Source of the DNA: Acidimicrobiaceae bacterium
GTDB lineage: Bacteria > Actinomycetota > Acidimicrobiia > Acidimicrobiales > RAAP-2
DNA: 64,000 bases
Direction: 5' to 3'
Assembly: GCA_003167415.1 (NCBI GenBank)
Contig: PMTF01000026.1
Location: 1-64,000 of the forward strand
Both the position numbers and the translations under genes were made by a program. This document shows, piece after piece, positions 1 to 8,333 of this stretch. The notes beneath the pieces were generated by a model. That model made no database searches. It saw only the letters and a program-made list of their open reading frames with translations, and was not told where the DNA came from. Every line of letters starts with the position of its first letter. The stretch's first letter is position 1.

Positions 1-1509
1 AGCACCATTTCGGGCAACTCCGCGCTGAGCGGTGAGGGTGGCGGGATCTACCTCGCCAGCGGCCTCGTCCTTGTCGCCACCATCGTGGCCAACAGTGGAA
101 CGGGGAAAGACTGCAAGCAATTTAGTAATGTTACCGACGGCGGTTACAACCTCGACGATGACGGGACCTGCGGGTTCAGCAGCCCCTCTCTGTCAAATAC
201 CGCGGCCGGCCTCGACCCCGCCGGTCTGGGGAACAACGGCGGCCCCACCCAGACCATCGCCCTTGAATCGGGCAGTGCTGCCGTCGGCGCGGTGTCCCCC
301 TCATCGGACTGCACCGGCAGTGACCAGACAGGTGCTGCATGGCCTACTCCATGTGACATTGGGGCAGTCCAGACCGCCTCGGCCTCCACCGTGCCCGGTG
401 CCCCGACGAGCCTGGGTGCCACCGCTGGAAACACCCAGGTCTCCTTGTCGTGGACCGCCCCGTCCTCCAACGGCGGCTCGGCCATCACTGGCTACGACGT
501 CTACGTGGGCACCAGCGCGGGCGGCGAGTCCACCAGCGCGGTCAACGGGGCCTTGATCACCGGCACCACCTACAACGTGACCGGGCTGACCAACGGGACC
601 AAGTACTACTTCGTCGTCGAGGCGGTCAACGCCGTCGGCAACTCGTCGAAGTCCAATGAGGCCAACGCCACCCCGGCTGCGCCCTCCACCGTGCCCGGTG
701 CCCCGACGAGCCTGGGTGCCCAGACGATCACCTTCACCGGTCCGGGCAGGGGAACGTTGGGCGGCTCGGCGACCCTTTCGGCGGCGGGTGGGGGGTCGGG
801 TAATCCGGTGGTGTTCTCGGTCGACGTGACGAGCGGAACCGGAGTGTGCAAAGTGTCAGGCATCAACGGCGCCACGGTCAACTACACGGCGGCGGGTACC
901 TGCGTGATCGATGCCAACCAGGCCGGCAATGCCACCTATACGCCTGCGACCCAGGTCACCTGGTCCATCACCGTGTCATCTCCACCACCACCACCCCGTC
1001 CACCAGTGGTTCGGCCGTGTGCAGGTGACACCGGGAACGCACTCTTCGTCTGTTTCCTCTACAAGGACCTGCTCGGTCGGGCACCTAATTCGCAGGGACT
1101 CGCCCTCTTCACCGCTCAGTTGTCCGCGGGAACTAGTCGCACTGCAGTGGCGCATGAGATCCTCACCAGCACCGCGTACCGCACCGACCTGATCCGCTCG
1201 TACTACAAGTCCTACCTCGGACGAGGCGTTGACGCCGGTGAGTTGGCGACGTTCCTCGCCCAGTTCTCCGGTGGCGCGAGCAACGAGAACGTTCAGGCCG
1301 ATATTCTTGGGCTCAACGAAGTTCTTCAACGAGCACTAAAGGTGGCCTCACTGGATTCGTGTTCGATGGTCACCTCGCAGACCCTTGAAATCACGCAGTG
1401 CACGACGAACCTGACAGACCCCCTGACGGGTGACGGTGAGCCGGCCGGTGGGCGGGATGCCCTGTCTCGCGTCAGGCTTTGCGATGGGAAGTGGCGTGAG
1501 ACGCCGTGA
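1..1509 (+). CDS. Secreted beta-helix / FN3 / Ig-like / DUF4214 protein, 5' end outside window
   Basis: The reading frame is open from base 1, so the gene starts upstream; 502 residues are visible. Residues 1-125 are Gly/Ser/Asn-rich with TISGN and GGGIY turns typical of right-handed beta-helix exoproteins. A fibronectin type III domain covers about 129-228 (SLSW, TYNVTGL, YYFVVEAVN). An Ig-like domain with SATLSA, VVFSVD and AGTCVID covers about 241-325. A Pro-rich linker (327-337) leads to DUF4214 (about 346-440) with two LGR repeats, LLGRAPN and YLGRGVD. The last 60 residues look unlike DUF4214 and are rich in Arg, Asp and Thr, so the 3' end may be rearranged. The likely role is cell-surface or extracellular adhesion; the substrate is unknown. 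Confidence 0.85.
   Translation, partial: STISGNSALSGEGGGIYLASGLVLVATIVANSGTGKDCKQFSNVTDGGYNLDDDGTCGFSSPSLSNTAAGLDPAGLGNNGGPTQTIALESGSAAVGAVSPSSDCTGSDQTGAAWPTPCDIGAVQTASASTVPGAPTSLGATAGNTQVSLSWTAPSSNGGSAITGYDVYVGTSAGGESTSAVNGALITGTTYNVTGLTNGTKYYFVVEAVNAVGNSSKSNEANATPAAPSTVPGAPTSLGAQTITFTGPGRGTLGGSATLSAAGGGSGNPVVFSVDVTSGTGVCKVSGINGATVNYTAAGTCVIDANQAGNATYTPATQVTWSITVSSPPPPPRPPVVRPCAGDTGNALFVCFLYKDLLGRAPNSQGLALFTAQLSAGTSRTAVAHEILTSTAYRTDLIRSYYKSYLGRGVDAGELATFLAQFSGGASNENVQADILGLNEVLQRALKVASLDSCSMVTSQTLEITQCTTNLTDPLTGDGEPAGGRDALSRVRLCDGKWRETP
383..720 (+). repeat. 38-bp perfect direct repeat flanking the FN3 domain (383-420 and 683-720)
   Basis: The same 38 bases occur at 383-420 and 683-720, exactly 300 bp apart, which is one FN3 domain of 100 codons. 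They encode the start of an FN3 domain (VPGAPTSLGA). The first copy continues into a full FN3 domain; the second switches at once into an unrelated Ig-like domain. This looks like a recombination joint that replaced a second FN3 repeat. Confidence 0.85.
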
Positions 1510-1637
1510 CGATGCCGGGTTGCGGGCACTGGTGACCAGCGATGTCCGTCGGGGCGAGACGCCGAGGTTCTCCAAAGCTGTGGAATGCGTCTCAGGGGAA
1601 CGCGCTGGTCATCTCGACGGGCCTCACAAATTAGGCT

Positions 1638-2132
1638 TTGCGGGTGTTCGAGCTGCAGAGACTTCGCCCCGACCATGAGGCAGCGGTCCTCGACTTTGAA
1701 CTCGCCAACAGGGCATACTTCGCGGCGTCAATCAGCGATCGTAGCGACGAATTCTTTCGGAACTTCACGGAAGAGCACCGCGCGCTGTTGGCCGAGCAGG
1801 AGACCGGGAACTTCGTTTTTCACGTGCTCGTCGATCAGGACGGGTCGGTGGTGGGTCGCTTCAACCTCTTCGATCTCACCGATGCAACCGCGGTGGTCGG
1901 TTATCGCGTGGCGGAGCGCGTCTCCGGATGTGGCGTGGCGACTTCATCGTTGCGGGACCTGTGCCGAATTGCCAGTGAAGAGTACGGTCTGCGGACGCTG
2001 AGGGCCGCGACCACCAACGAGAATGGCGCCTCGCAGCGCGTGCTCGAGAAGGTCGGATTCGTCGCCGATGGACCGGCTGAGGTCGGAGGCCGACGAGGTG
2101 TTTGGTACGAACTCGACCTGGCGAACCTCTGA
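1638..2132 (+). CDS. GNAT family N-acetyltransferase
   Basis: This 164-residue protein is a GCN5-related acetyltransferase of the RimJ/RimL type, transferring acetyl from acetyl-CoA to an unknown amine. Visible features are the N-terminal LQRLRPDHE segment, the beta4 strand VVGRFNLFDL, the acetyl-CoA loop region VAERVSGCGVATSSLRDL, and the C-terminal NENGASQRVLEKVGF segment diagnostic of the RimJ-like branch. The start is uncertain: TTG at 1638 gives the length above, while GTG at 1644 gives two residues fewer, and no clear ribosome binding site separates them. It lies downstream of the exoprotein gene and converges on the VOC gene. Confidence 0.85.
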   Translation: MRVFELQRLRPDHEAAVLDFELANRAYFAASISDRSDEFFRNFTEEHRALLAEQETGNFVFHVLVDQDGSVVGRFNLFDLTDATAVVGYRVAERVSGCGVATSSLRDLCRIASEEYGLRTLRAATTNENGASQRVLEKVGFVADGPAEVGGRRGVWYELDLANL

Positions 2133-2141
2133 CGCCAATTC

Positions 2142-2495
2142 CTACGCGCCGGCCGGCGGCTGCTTCACACCCACGACGTTGCCTTCGGTGTCACGGACCT
2201 TCGCGACGAGCAGTCCGGCACCGACATCGGTTGGCTCCTGCACCACGACCGCGCCGACGGCCTCGAGGGCCGTGAGTGTGACGGTGATGTCGTCGACGTC
2301 GTAGAAGGGCTCTGGTCCCGTCATACCTTGATCGTGACCGCCGGGGACGAGGCCAATCTCGGAGCCGTCGACCGAGTAGCCAACGTAGTAGGGCGAATCA
2401 ACGTGCGGCTCGACACCCAACAATGCGGTGAACGTCGCCTTCGCCTTGTCGAGGTCCTTCACGGGGTAGAGCACGGTATTGAATTTCGTGGGCAC
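2142..2495 (-). CDS. VOC (glyoxalase/bleomycin-resistance fold) protein
   Basis: A 117-residue single-domain VOC protein. It opens with KFNTVLYPVKDLDKAKATF, the usual beta-alpha start of the fold, and ends with the VAKVRDTEGNVVGV strand found at the end of the domain. The reaction is unknown; VOC proteins include lyases, dioxygenases and drug-binding proteins. The frame stays open further upstream, but GTG at 2495 is preceded by AGGAG at the right distance and the family similarity begins there. It is transcribed divergently from an ECF sigma factor gene and has a matching promoter, so it is the probable target of that sigma factor. Confidence 0.85.
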   Translation of the reverse strand: MPTKFNTVLYPVKDLDKAKATFTALLGVEPHVDSPYYVGYSVDGSEIGLVPGGHDQGMTGPEPFYDVDDITVTLTALEAVGAVVVQEPTDVGAGLLVAKVRDTEGNVVGVKQPPAGA

Positions 2496-2507
2496 GGGAA
2501 CTCCTCT

Positions 2508-2534
2508 TGTCACATTTCGCCACGTTCGTGGGTC
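2508..2534 (+). promoter_or_regulatory. ECF41-like promoter for the sigma factor gene
   Basis: TGTCACA at 2508-2514, a 16-base spacer and GGTC at 2531-2534 resemble the TGTCACA / CGTC promoter described for ECF41 sigma factors. It points to the sigma gene starting at 2572 and would make it autoregulated. It also covers bases just upstream of the VOC ribosome binding site. Confidence 0.5.
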
Positions 2535-2543
2535 AATATGAAT

Positions 2544-2570
2544 GACACCGTAGGCCTGGAGAGTGTGACA
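2544..2570 (-). promoter_or_regulatory. ECF41-like promoter for the divergent VOC gene
   Basis: On the minus strand TGTCACA (2570-2564) is followed by 16 bases and TGTC (2547-2544), the same spacing as the plus-strand element. Transcription would start near 2537, leaving a leader of about 40 bases before the VOC start at 2495. Confidence 0.55.
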
Positions 2571-2571
2571 C

Positions 2572-3459
2572 GTGGACGACGAAGGATTTCTGGCGCAACA
2601 GTTCGAGGCGAATCGGCCGCACTTGCGCGCGGTGGCGTATCGAATACTCGGCAACACCCAAGACGTCGACGACGCATTACAAGACGCGTGGCTTCGCCTT
2701 TCGACGTCAAAGGCCGACCAGATCGAGAACCTCACTGGCTGGCTGACGACCGTCGTCGCGCGAATATGTCTGAATACACTTCGCACCCGGCAACGGCGAC
2801 CCGCACAGTCCATCGACGACTCTTTCGCCGGTGTGGATCGTCTCGTCGATCACAACGCGTTGGCACCGGATGAGCAGGTCGTCCTCGCTGACTCCATGGG
2901 TCTGGCCCTCCTCATCGTGCTCGAGATGCTCTCTCCGGCGGAGCGAATCTCCTTCGTGCTGCACGACATGTTCTCCGTCACCTTCGACGAGATCGCCGAG
3001 ATTCTCGGTAAGTCTTCTGAGGCGTGTCGACAACTCGCGAGCCGGGCTCGGCGGCGCGTTCGCACCGCCGAGGATCCAGCCGCTGACCCACAGCGCCAGC
3101 GCGACGTTGTCGACGCATTCCTTATCGCCTCGAGGAATGGTGACTTCCAATCGCTGCTCTCACTGCTGAGTCCCGACGTCGAACTCGTCGCCGACGCCGC
3201 CGCCGTCGCCATAGGAGCGCCGGAGCGCAAGGACGGACCGTTCGACGTCGCGACGAGGTTCTCCGGAGGCGCGCAGTCCGCGCGAATTGCGCTTCTCGAT
3301 GGCCTGGCTGGACTGGTATGGGCACGAGGCAGTAAACCGAAGGTCGCGTTTGATTTCACTGTGGTCGCGGGTCAGGTAACGAGGATCGACATGATCGGTG
3401 ATGAGGATGTCCTGAGCGAGATGAACATCGAATACTTGCGTCGCGAAAAGACCTTGTGA
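2572..3459 (+). CDS. SigJ-like ECF sigma factor with C-terminal SnoaL-like domain (ECF41/ECF56 type)
   Basis: This 295-residue protein has sigma region 2 at about 8-75 (RAVAYRILGN, DVDDALQDAWLRL), region 4 at about 110-165 (LSPAERISFVLHDMF, then FDEIAEILGKS and a helix-turn-helix) and a fused SnoaL-like domain from about 180 (LLSPDVELVADAAAVAIGA, ending near VTRIDMI). In related ECF41 factors this extra domain modulates activity in place of an anti-sigma factor, and no anti-sigma gene is seen here. The GTG start has a GGAGAG motif upstream. The DGGGK motif of classical ECF41 reads DAAAV, which is closer to SigJ-type members. A hairpin terminator follows. Confidence 0.9.
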   Translation: MDDEGFLAQQFEANRPHLRAVAYRILGNTQDVDDALQDAWLRLSTSKADQIENLTGWLTTVVARICLNTLRTRQRRPAQSIDDSFAGVDRLVDHNALAPDEQVVLADSMGLALLIVLEMLSPAERISFVLHDMFSVTFDEIAEILGKSSEACRQLASRARRRVRTAEDPAADPQRQRDVVDAFLIASRNGDFQSLLSLLSPDVELVADAAAVAIGAPERKDGPFDVATRFSGGAQSARIALLDGLAGLVWARGSKPKVAFDFTVVAGQVTRIDMIGDEDVLSEMNIEYLRREKTL

Positions 3460-3490
3460 TCACAGGGGCTTGCGACGCAGTACCCTCGTA

Positions 3491-3530
3491 GAGCGGCCCG
3501 CACTCATCATGTGGGCCGCTTTCTTCTTCT
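3491..3530 (+). terminator. Rho-independent terminator after the ECF sigma gene
   Basis: An 11-bp stem with one G-U pair (3492-3502 with 3510-3520) encloses a 7-base loop. It is followed by TTCTTCTTCT. Confidence 0.8.
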
Positions 3531-3661
3531 GCTCGTCCTTGACACAATGGTTATCGAATTCGTCGACACGAGAAACGAACTCCGCCATCACCTTTGACGA
3601 ATGCGGCTAGGCGGCGCTGTCAGCTCTTCGTCGACAATGAGTCAACCGATACAGTTTCGAC

Positions 3662-4780
3662 ATGAGCAAGCGAACTAGCCCACCATTCCGCGCCGATCAC
3701 GTCGGGAGCCTCTTACGACCGGCCAATCTGTTGGAGGCGAGAAAGTCATTCGCTGACGGCGACATCGACGCCGACGCGCTGCGCGCCGTGGAAGACGGCG
3801 CCATTCGCGACGCCGTGGCCCTGCAAGAGGATCTCGGATTCCAGAGCGCCACCGACGGCGAATTCCGTCGAACCTCGTGGCACATGGATTTCATCTACCA
3901 GCTCGGCGGCATCTCCAAGACCGACGAGCAGTTGCAAGTGGCCTTCAAGAACGCCGAGGGAACGACGTCGTTCACGTCCGCCGCGCTCCGCGTCGACGGG
4001 CCAGTACACCTCGAACACACGATTTTCGCTGACGCCTTCGCGTATTTGAAGTCGGTCACCACGACAGCGGTTCCCAAACTCACGATCCCCTCGCCGAGCA
4101 TGGTGCACTATCGAGGCGGCGCCGCCGCCATCGACCCCAGCGTGTACGACAGCGTCGACGAGTTCTGGAGCGACCTCAGCGCGGCCTACGCCGACGAGGT
4201 GCGTCGTCTCGCCGAGCTGGGCTGCACGTACCTCCAACTCGACGACACGTCACTCGCCTATCTCAACGACCCGGCCCAACGCCAAATGATCTCGGAGCGC
4301 GGCGACGACGCGGAACACCAGCACCTGCGCTACATCAAGCAGATCAATGCGGCGATCGCGGGGCGGCCCGAGGGCATGTCGATCACCACCCACTCCTGTA
4401 GAGGAAACTTCCAGTCCTACTGGGCGGCCGAGGGTGGCTACGACTACGTGGCCGAGGCACTGTTCAGTGAACTCGAAGTCGACGGATTCTTCCTCGAATA
4501 CGACGACGATCGCTCGGGCGGCTTCGAACCACTCCGATTCGTGCCCGAGGGCAAAATGATCGTCCTCGGGTTGATCACAACCAAGAACGGAAAACTCGAA
4601 AGTAAGGACGTAATCAAACGTCGAATCGATGAGGCCAGCCAGTTCGTGCCCCTCGACCAACTCTGTCTCTCCACGCAGTGCGGATTCTCGTCGACCGTCG
4701 AAGGCAACGCCCTGACATTCGATGAAGAAGTCGCGAAGCTGCGTTTGGTTCGGCAAGTGGCCGACGAAGTCTGGGGCTGA
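3662..4780 (+). CDS. MetE C-terminal-like (cobalamin-independent methionine synthase II family) methyltransferase
   Basis: This 372-residue protein matches the stand-alone catalytic half of MetE (YxjG/YxjH type), without the N-terminal half of true MetE. It starts with PFRADHVGSLLRP, the family hallmark. The probable zinc ligands are the His and Cys of THSCRGN, a Glu in the LFSELEVDGF region and the Cys of LSTQCGF. Such enzymes transfer a methyl group to homocysteine or a related thiol; the methyl donor is not established. No other methionine gene is adjacent and no riboswitch was recognised upstream. It converges on yaaA. Confidence 0.85.
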   Translation: MSKRTSPPFRADHVGSLLRPANLLEARKSFADGDIDADALRAVEDGAIRDAVALQEDLGFQSATDGEFRRTSWHMDFIYQLGGISKTDEQLQVAFKNAEGTTSFTSAALRVDGPVHLEHTIFADAFAYLKSVTTTAVPKLTIPSPSMVHYRGGAAAIDPSVYDSVDEFWSDLSAAYADEVRRLAELGCTYLQLDDTSLAYLNDPAQRQMISERGDDAEHQHLRYIKQINAAIAGRPEGMSITTHSCRGNFQSYWAAEGGYDYVAEALFSELEVDGFFLEYDDDRSGGFEPLRFVPEGKMIVLGLITTKNGKLESKDVIKRRIDEASQFVPLDQLCLSTQCGFSSTVEGNALTFDEEVAKLRLVRQVADEVWG

Positions 4781-4868
4781 ACAATCACTGATTAGAAGTG
4801 ACTTTCGGTTGAAGTTTCCCTTTTTGTCAGCGCACACATCGCCCAAGTAACGGTTAGCGGCCCTGAAA

Positions 4869-5657
4869 TTAAGCCTTTTTCCTCTTGGTCACCCAGCCCT
4901 CGGAGGCTCTCTGCTCCGGTGACACGATCTGAATCTCATGGTCGACCGACACTGAACGCCAGCCCTGCCACTCGAAGTTCGAGAGTGCACCCAGGCCCTC
5001 GATGAGCACTGTGCGCGCCAGGATCCCCTTTACGGCCTTGGCGTCGTGACCGACGGTCGTGCCGCCCACGCCATCGATGAATTGCACTCGTACGACGCGG
5101 CGCGTCCGCGTCAACTCGTCCATGTCGATGGCCGCCTCGTGCTCGAGCGGCAAGAGATTGACGAACGTCGAACGCTTCGCGTGCGCGGCCAACACCGAGG
5201 TGACCCTCGGTCGCCAGTACGTCGCCATCGTGCCCAGCGGCGCCACGCCGACGTTCATCTTCAATCGAAAATCGGCGATACGGTCCTCCGCCGTGGTGAC
5301 CCCGTAGAGACTCGACGGAATGAGTATTCGTCGACGCAGCGTAGGCGCGAGGGACGAGGGGCCGAGGTGTGACCACACCACGCCGCTGTAGCGCTGCCAC
5401 GCCGCCAATCGGGGAACCCGGTCGTCGGCCAGACGTCTCGTGGCCTCTAGAGCTCGTTCCAGCAAGGGACCGCGGGCATTCAGCAGTAACTCCTGGCGAC
5501 GGGTCGTCGATTCATTCAGGGTCCTGATCAAGGCGACGATGACCTGACGGCGATCGTCCTCGAGCGCTTCGTCGAACGTGCCGACGCCCGCTCTCATCGT
5601 GCCGCCGGGCGTCTTGGCCTCGGAGGGCGGAAGGAGAACGAGGAGCGGTGCGCGCAC
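4869..5657 (-). CDS. yaaA: YaaA-family (UPF0246/DUF328) peroxide-stress protein
   Basis: A 262-residue cytoplasmic protein. The N-terminal LLPPSEAKTPGG motif, the RYSGVVWSHLG segment, the YWRPRVT strand and the AKAVKGILAR motif near the C terminus are those of the YaaA/DUF328 family. E. coli YaaA lowers free iron during peroxide stress and binds DNA in vitro; the activity here is inferred by family only. The start is GTG at 5657; internal Met codons would remove the conserved N-terminal motif. The C terminus is Lys/Arg-rich. Confidence 0.88.
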   Translation of the reverse strand: MRAPLLVLLPPSEAKTPGGTMRAGVGTFDEALEDDRRQVIVALIRTLNESTTRRQELLLNARGPLLERALEATRRLADDRVPRLAAWQRYSGVVWSHLGPSSLAPTLRRRILIPSSLYGVTTAEDRIADFRLKMNVGVAPLGTMATYWRPRVTSVLAAHAKRSTFVNLLPLEHEAAIDMDELTRTRRVVRVQFIDGVGGTTVGHDAKAVKGILARTVLIEGLGALSNFEWQGWRSVSVDHEIQIVSPEQRASEGWVTKRKKA

Positions 5658-5683
5658 GACCTAACGGTACTGGCCGCCCATGC

Positions 5684-5962
5684 TTAGGCCGCTTGTAAGA
5701 GGTCCTTGGTCACGCCGAGCGAGCGCAAGAAGCGGCGCACCTTCACCACCTGGTCTTCGGAGAGGTCTCGCGATCGAGTTGAGCCGAACGACGTGGTCTC
5801 GCCATCAATGCTCACCGCCCAGTTACCGCGATGTGTCTCATACACCTCGCCGAAACGTCCCAGCAGCGAACAGACGTCGTGCCATTGAATGTTGTGGCAC
5901 AGCGGGTGCGTGAAAAGCTTTTGGGCGGTAACGCGGTGGTGATGATCCAATTTGAATGGCAT
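5684..5962 (-). CDS. Conserved hypothetical protein, possible HicA-like fold
   Basis: A 92-residue protein with LDHHHRVTAQKLFTHPLCHN near its start and a WAVSIDGE strand in the middle. It resembles small actinobacterial proteins I remember as HPLSHNIEWHDV-type hypotheticals. The pattern of a conserved His plus short strands recalls the HicA/double-stranded RNA-binding-like fold, but no HicB antitoxin is adjacent, so a toxin role is not supported. ATG at 5962 has AGAGGG eight bases upstream and is preferred over a start 10 codons further out. Confidence 0.7.
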   Translation of the reverse strand: MPFKLDHHHRVTAQKLFTHPLCHNIQWHDVCSLLGRFGEVYETHRGNWAVSIDGETTSFGSTRSRDLSEDQVVKVRRFLRSLGVTKDLLQAA

Positions 5963-6019
5963 GCTCAACCCTCTCGCGAGGGTCGAGGTCATCTCGCCCT
6001 CAATTGCACTCTCTACCCA

Positions 6020-7246
6020 TTAGTGGCCCAAGTCAAGGCTTGCCACAAGTTCCACATGCTCGGTCATAGGAAACAGGTCAAACACTCGCATTTCGTTTGA
6101 TGCGAAGCCGCCCGCGAGCAAGATCTTCAGATCACGAGCAAACGTCGCCGCGTCACACGAGACGTAAACCACTCGACGGGGCCGTCGTCGCACCAACGCC
6201 TCGGCCACGCCCTTGGCCAATCCACCCCGAGGTGGATCGAGCACGACCACGTCACCCTCGCCCACCGAGTCGTTGACCGATCGCGGCGTGACCGACCACT
6301 CTCGAACCTTCAGGTGGCGAAGCCCTTCCGCGTTCTGTCGGGCGTCGCGCACGGCGTAGGGCGAGGACTCGACCGATGTCACGCGGCCGCCCGGTCCCAC
6401 GACCTTGGCGAGCGGGACCGCGAAGAGGCCGACGCCACTGAAGAGGTCGGTGACGTGGTCGTCGGCCCTCGCCCCGGCCAGTTCGAGGACGTTGTCGAGC
6501 AACAACGTCGGCGCGTCACGATGCGACTGCCAGAAGGAGCGTGGTCCCACGGAAAAGACGTGCCCGCGAACGTTGACGCGCGACTGTGTCGAAGGTTCGA
6601 GCGGCTCACCGCGTAGTGAGCAGAGTTCGTGCAGGGTGCCCCGCAGCGTGAGTCGCCGGACCAGCGCGAAGGGATCACCCTCGCCAATGGCGCGCAGCTC
6701 AACCTCTTCGGCCCCGTGCCAGGACGCCGCGAACGCCGGTGCGAACGAGGGATCCGCGATCCAGCAGCTGTCCAGGACGACCAGATCATGTGATCGTGCC
6801 GCGCGCAGCGCGAGTCGTCCGTCGTCGTCAACAGCACAACGAAGACGGGTCCGCGATCCCTGCGGATCACTCGAAGGCTCCACCACGGTGATCTCGATCT
6901 CGACGCCGGCGATTCGGCGCAAATGCTCGGCGACCAGCGATGACTTCCACGACGCCTGTCCGGCCGTCGACGCGTGTTGCAGATCGCAGCCGCCGCAGCC
7001 GCCGGGGTGGGCGTAGCGACAGGGCGGGGCCACTCGATCGGGGCTGGCTTCGAGGATATCGACGGCGTCGCCGCGCGAGAATTTGGACGTCATCTCGGTG
7101 ACGTCGACGCGAACCAATTCACCGGGCAGACCGTGGCGCACGAACACCACTCGACCGTCATCGAGTCGTCCGACCGCTCCCCCAGTCGCCGGACGTTCCA
7201 GGCGCACTGGACTGGAATTTTGGTCGATAATCGCGCCACTCACCAC
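6020..7246 (-). CDS. TrmA/RlmD-family RNA (uracil-5-)-methyltransferase
   Basis: A 408-residue class I SAM methyltransferase making 5-methyluridine in rRNA or tRNA. An N-terminal TRAM domain (about 5-65) precedes an iron-sulfur cluster motif (CRYAHPGGCGGC plus the Cys of DSCWIAD). The SAM-binding motif is DLFSGVGLF. The motif LDPPRGG, the catalytic-Cys motif YVSCDAATFARD and the closing DLFPMTEHVE, with its general base Glu, are all present. The target uridine cannot be read from the sequence. ATG/GTG choice at the start is not critical because the TRAM domain begins immediately. Confidence 0.92.
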   Translation of the reverse strand: MVSGAIIDQNSSPVRLERPATGGAVGRLDDGRVVFVRHGLPGELVRVDVTEMTSKFSRGDAVDILEASPDRVAPPCRYAHPGGCGGCDLQHASTAGQASWKSSLVAEHLRRIAGVEIEITVVEPSSDPQGSRTRLRCAVDDDGRLALRAARSHDLVVLDSCWIADPSFAPAFAASWHGAEEVELRAIGEGDPFALVRRLTLRGTLHELCSLRGEPLEPSTQSRVNVRGHVFSVGPRSFWQSHRDAPTLLLDNVLELAGARADDHVTDLFSGVGLFAVPLAKVVGPGGRVTSVESSPYAVRDARQNAEGLRHLKVREWSVTPRSVNDSVGEGDVVVLDPPRGGLAKGVAEALVRRRPRRVVYVSCDAATFARDLKILLAGGFASNEMRVFDLFPMTEHVELVASLDLGH

Positions 7247-7300
7247 TGCAGCCTAATGGGACTGAATTGTCGAACTCTTGAGCGTCGCCGCGACGAACGG

Positions 7301-7975
7301 TTAGTTCTCGATGTGCGCCAAGAAGAGATCGACGAGGTCGGCCGCGCGTTTTCGCGCCGCCGGCGTCTCCAGCTTCGTCTGCTCGATGAGGGCATCGACA
7401 TCGACGCCGAACTCTCGCGCCTCTTCCACGCCGTTGGCAAACCAATCTCGGAGTTGGACGTGGTCGATTTCAGGATGGAACTGCACGCCGACGTTTCGCC
7501 CGACGCAGAAGGCCTGCACCGCGCGCGGCGAGGTCGCCCATAGCTGGGCCCCCTCAGGCAGTTGGCATTGGTCGAAATGGAATTCGAACCACGGACCCGG
7601 GGCGATACCCGAGTCGTTGTGCGCTTCCACCTGGTACCAGCCGACCTCCGGTTCATCGGAACGCTCGACGACGCCACCGTGGTAGAGACAGAGCGCCTGG
7701 GCCCCGAAACAGATGCCGAAGACCGGTATGTCGCGTCGTTCCGCCTCGGCGATGAGTTCAACTTCACGACCAAACCACGCCTGCTCGACCTCTTTGTCAT
7801 AGACCGCGCTCTTAGATCCGAGGATCACGAAGACGTCATAGCCATCCAGCGACGGCGTGGCACTGTCCTCGTTCATCATTCGCAGGTCGATCTCGTAGCC
7901 GCGCGATTCGAAGGCCTCCCCGATGAGTCCCGAGTGGTCCTCGAAGTGATGTCGAAGTACGAGAGCGCGCGTCAT
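7301..7975 (-). CDS. Class I glutamine amidotransferase-like protein
   Basis: A 224-residue flavodoxin-like GATase domain. The nucleophile elbow GICFGAQAL carries the Cys, and the HPE motif of GVQFHPEID supplies the His and Glu. ILGSKSAVYD at about 50 replaces the common GGP loop. The protein stands alone, as in GMP-synthase-like or gamma-glutamyl-hydrolase-like members, so the acceptor is unknown. The start at 7975 gives MTRALVLRHH, which fits the family; a start 20 codons upstream would add unrelated residues. It precedes the methyltransferase on the same strand by about 50 bp. Confidence 0.85.
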   Translation of the reverse strand: MTRALVLRHHFEDHSGLIGEAFESRGYEIDLRMMNEDSATPSLDGYDVFVILGSKSAVYDKEVEQAWFGREVELIAEAERRDIPVFGICFGAQALCLYHGGVVERSDEPEVGWYQVEAHNDSGIAPGPWFEFHFDQCQLPEGAQLWATSPRAVQAFCVGRNVGVQFHPEIDHVQLRDWFANGVEEAREFGVDVDALIEQTKLETPAARKRAADLVDLFLAHIEN

Positions 7976-8013
7976 GGACGATGAGCCTACGGGCCGCGCC
8001 CATTGAACATCGC

Positions 8014-8298
8014 TCAGTTCGCGGGCAGTGACCAACCGAGCGACTCGGCGATCTCCTTGCAGGTCGGACAGAGCGGAAACTTCTGGGGATCACGACCCGG
8101 CACCCAGACCTTGCCGCACAGCGCCATCACCGGCGTGGCGTTGATCATGGCCCCGACGACCGAGTTGTCCAGGGCGACGAACTCGCCGTCCTTGGGGGTG
8201 TAGCCCTCGAGGACGATGTGCGTGAATCGTTCGTGATCTTGATCGTCGACCTGGGTCGACGAGGTCACCACCTGCTCGGTCTCGATTGGCGAAGTCAC
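8014..8298 (-). CDS. DUF3039 family protein
   Basis: A 94-residue small protein typical of actinobacteria. It contains the DUF3039 core: VVGAMINATPVMALCGKVW, then PGRDPQKFPLCPTCKEI. The three cysteines (CGK, CPTC) suggest a zinc knuckle. The function is unknown. It is divergent from a 72-residue protein with its own Cys pair, only 35 bp away. Confidence 0.88.
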   Translation of the reverse strand: MTSPIETEQVVTSSTQVDDQDHERFTHIVLEGYTPKDGEFVALDNSVVGAMINATPVMALCGKVWVPGRDPQKFPLCPTCKEIAESLGWSLPAN

Positions 8299-8333
8299 GC
8301 TTGAAACCTTACTGATGACTAATCTCAGGGTCC

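Noticed and set aside
1330-1510. Insertion sequence end at the exoprotein 3' end
   Set aside because: No terminal inverted repeats, target duplication or transposase frame could be defined, so only the odd composition is noted.
3531-3661. Riboswitch (cobalamin or SAM) upstream of the MetE-like gene
   Set aside because: Only 131 bp are available after the terminator and no conserved riboswitch boxes were found.
5684-5962. HicA toxin of a toxin-antitoxin pair
   Set aside because: The fold may be similar but there is no HicB or other antitoxin gene beside it.
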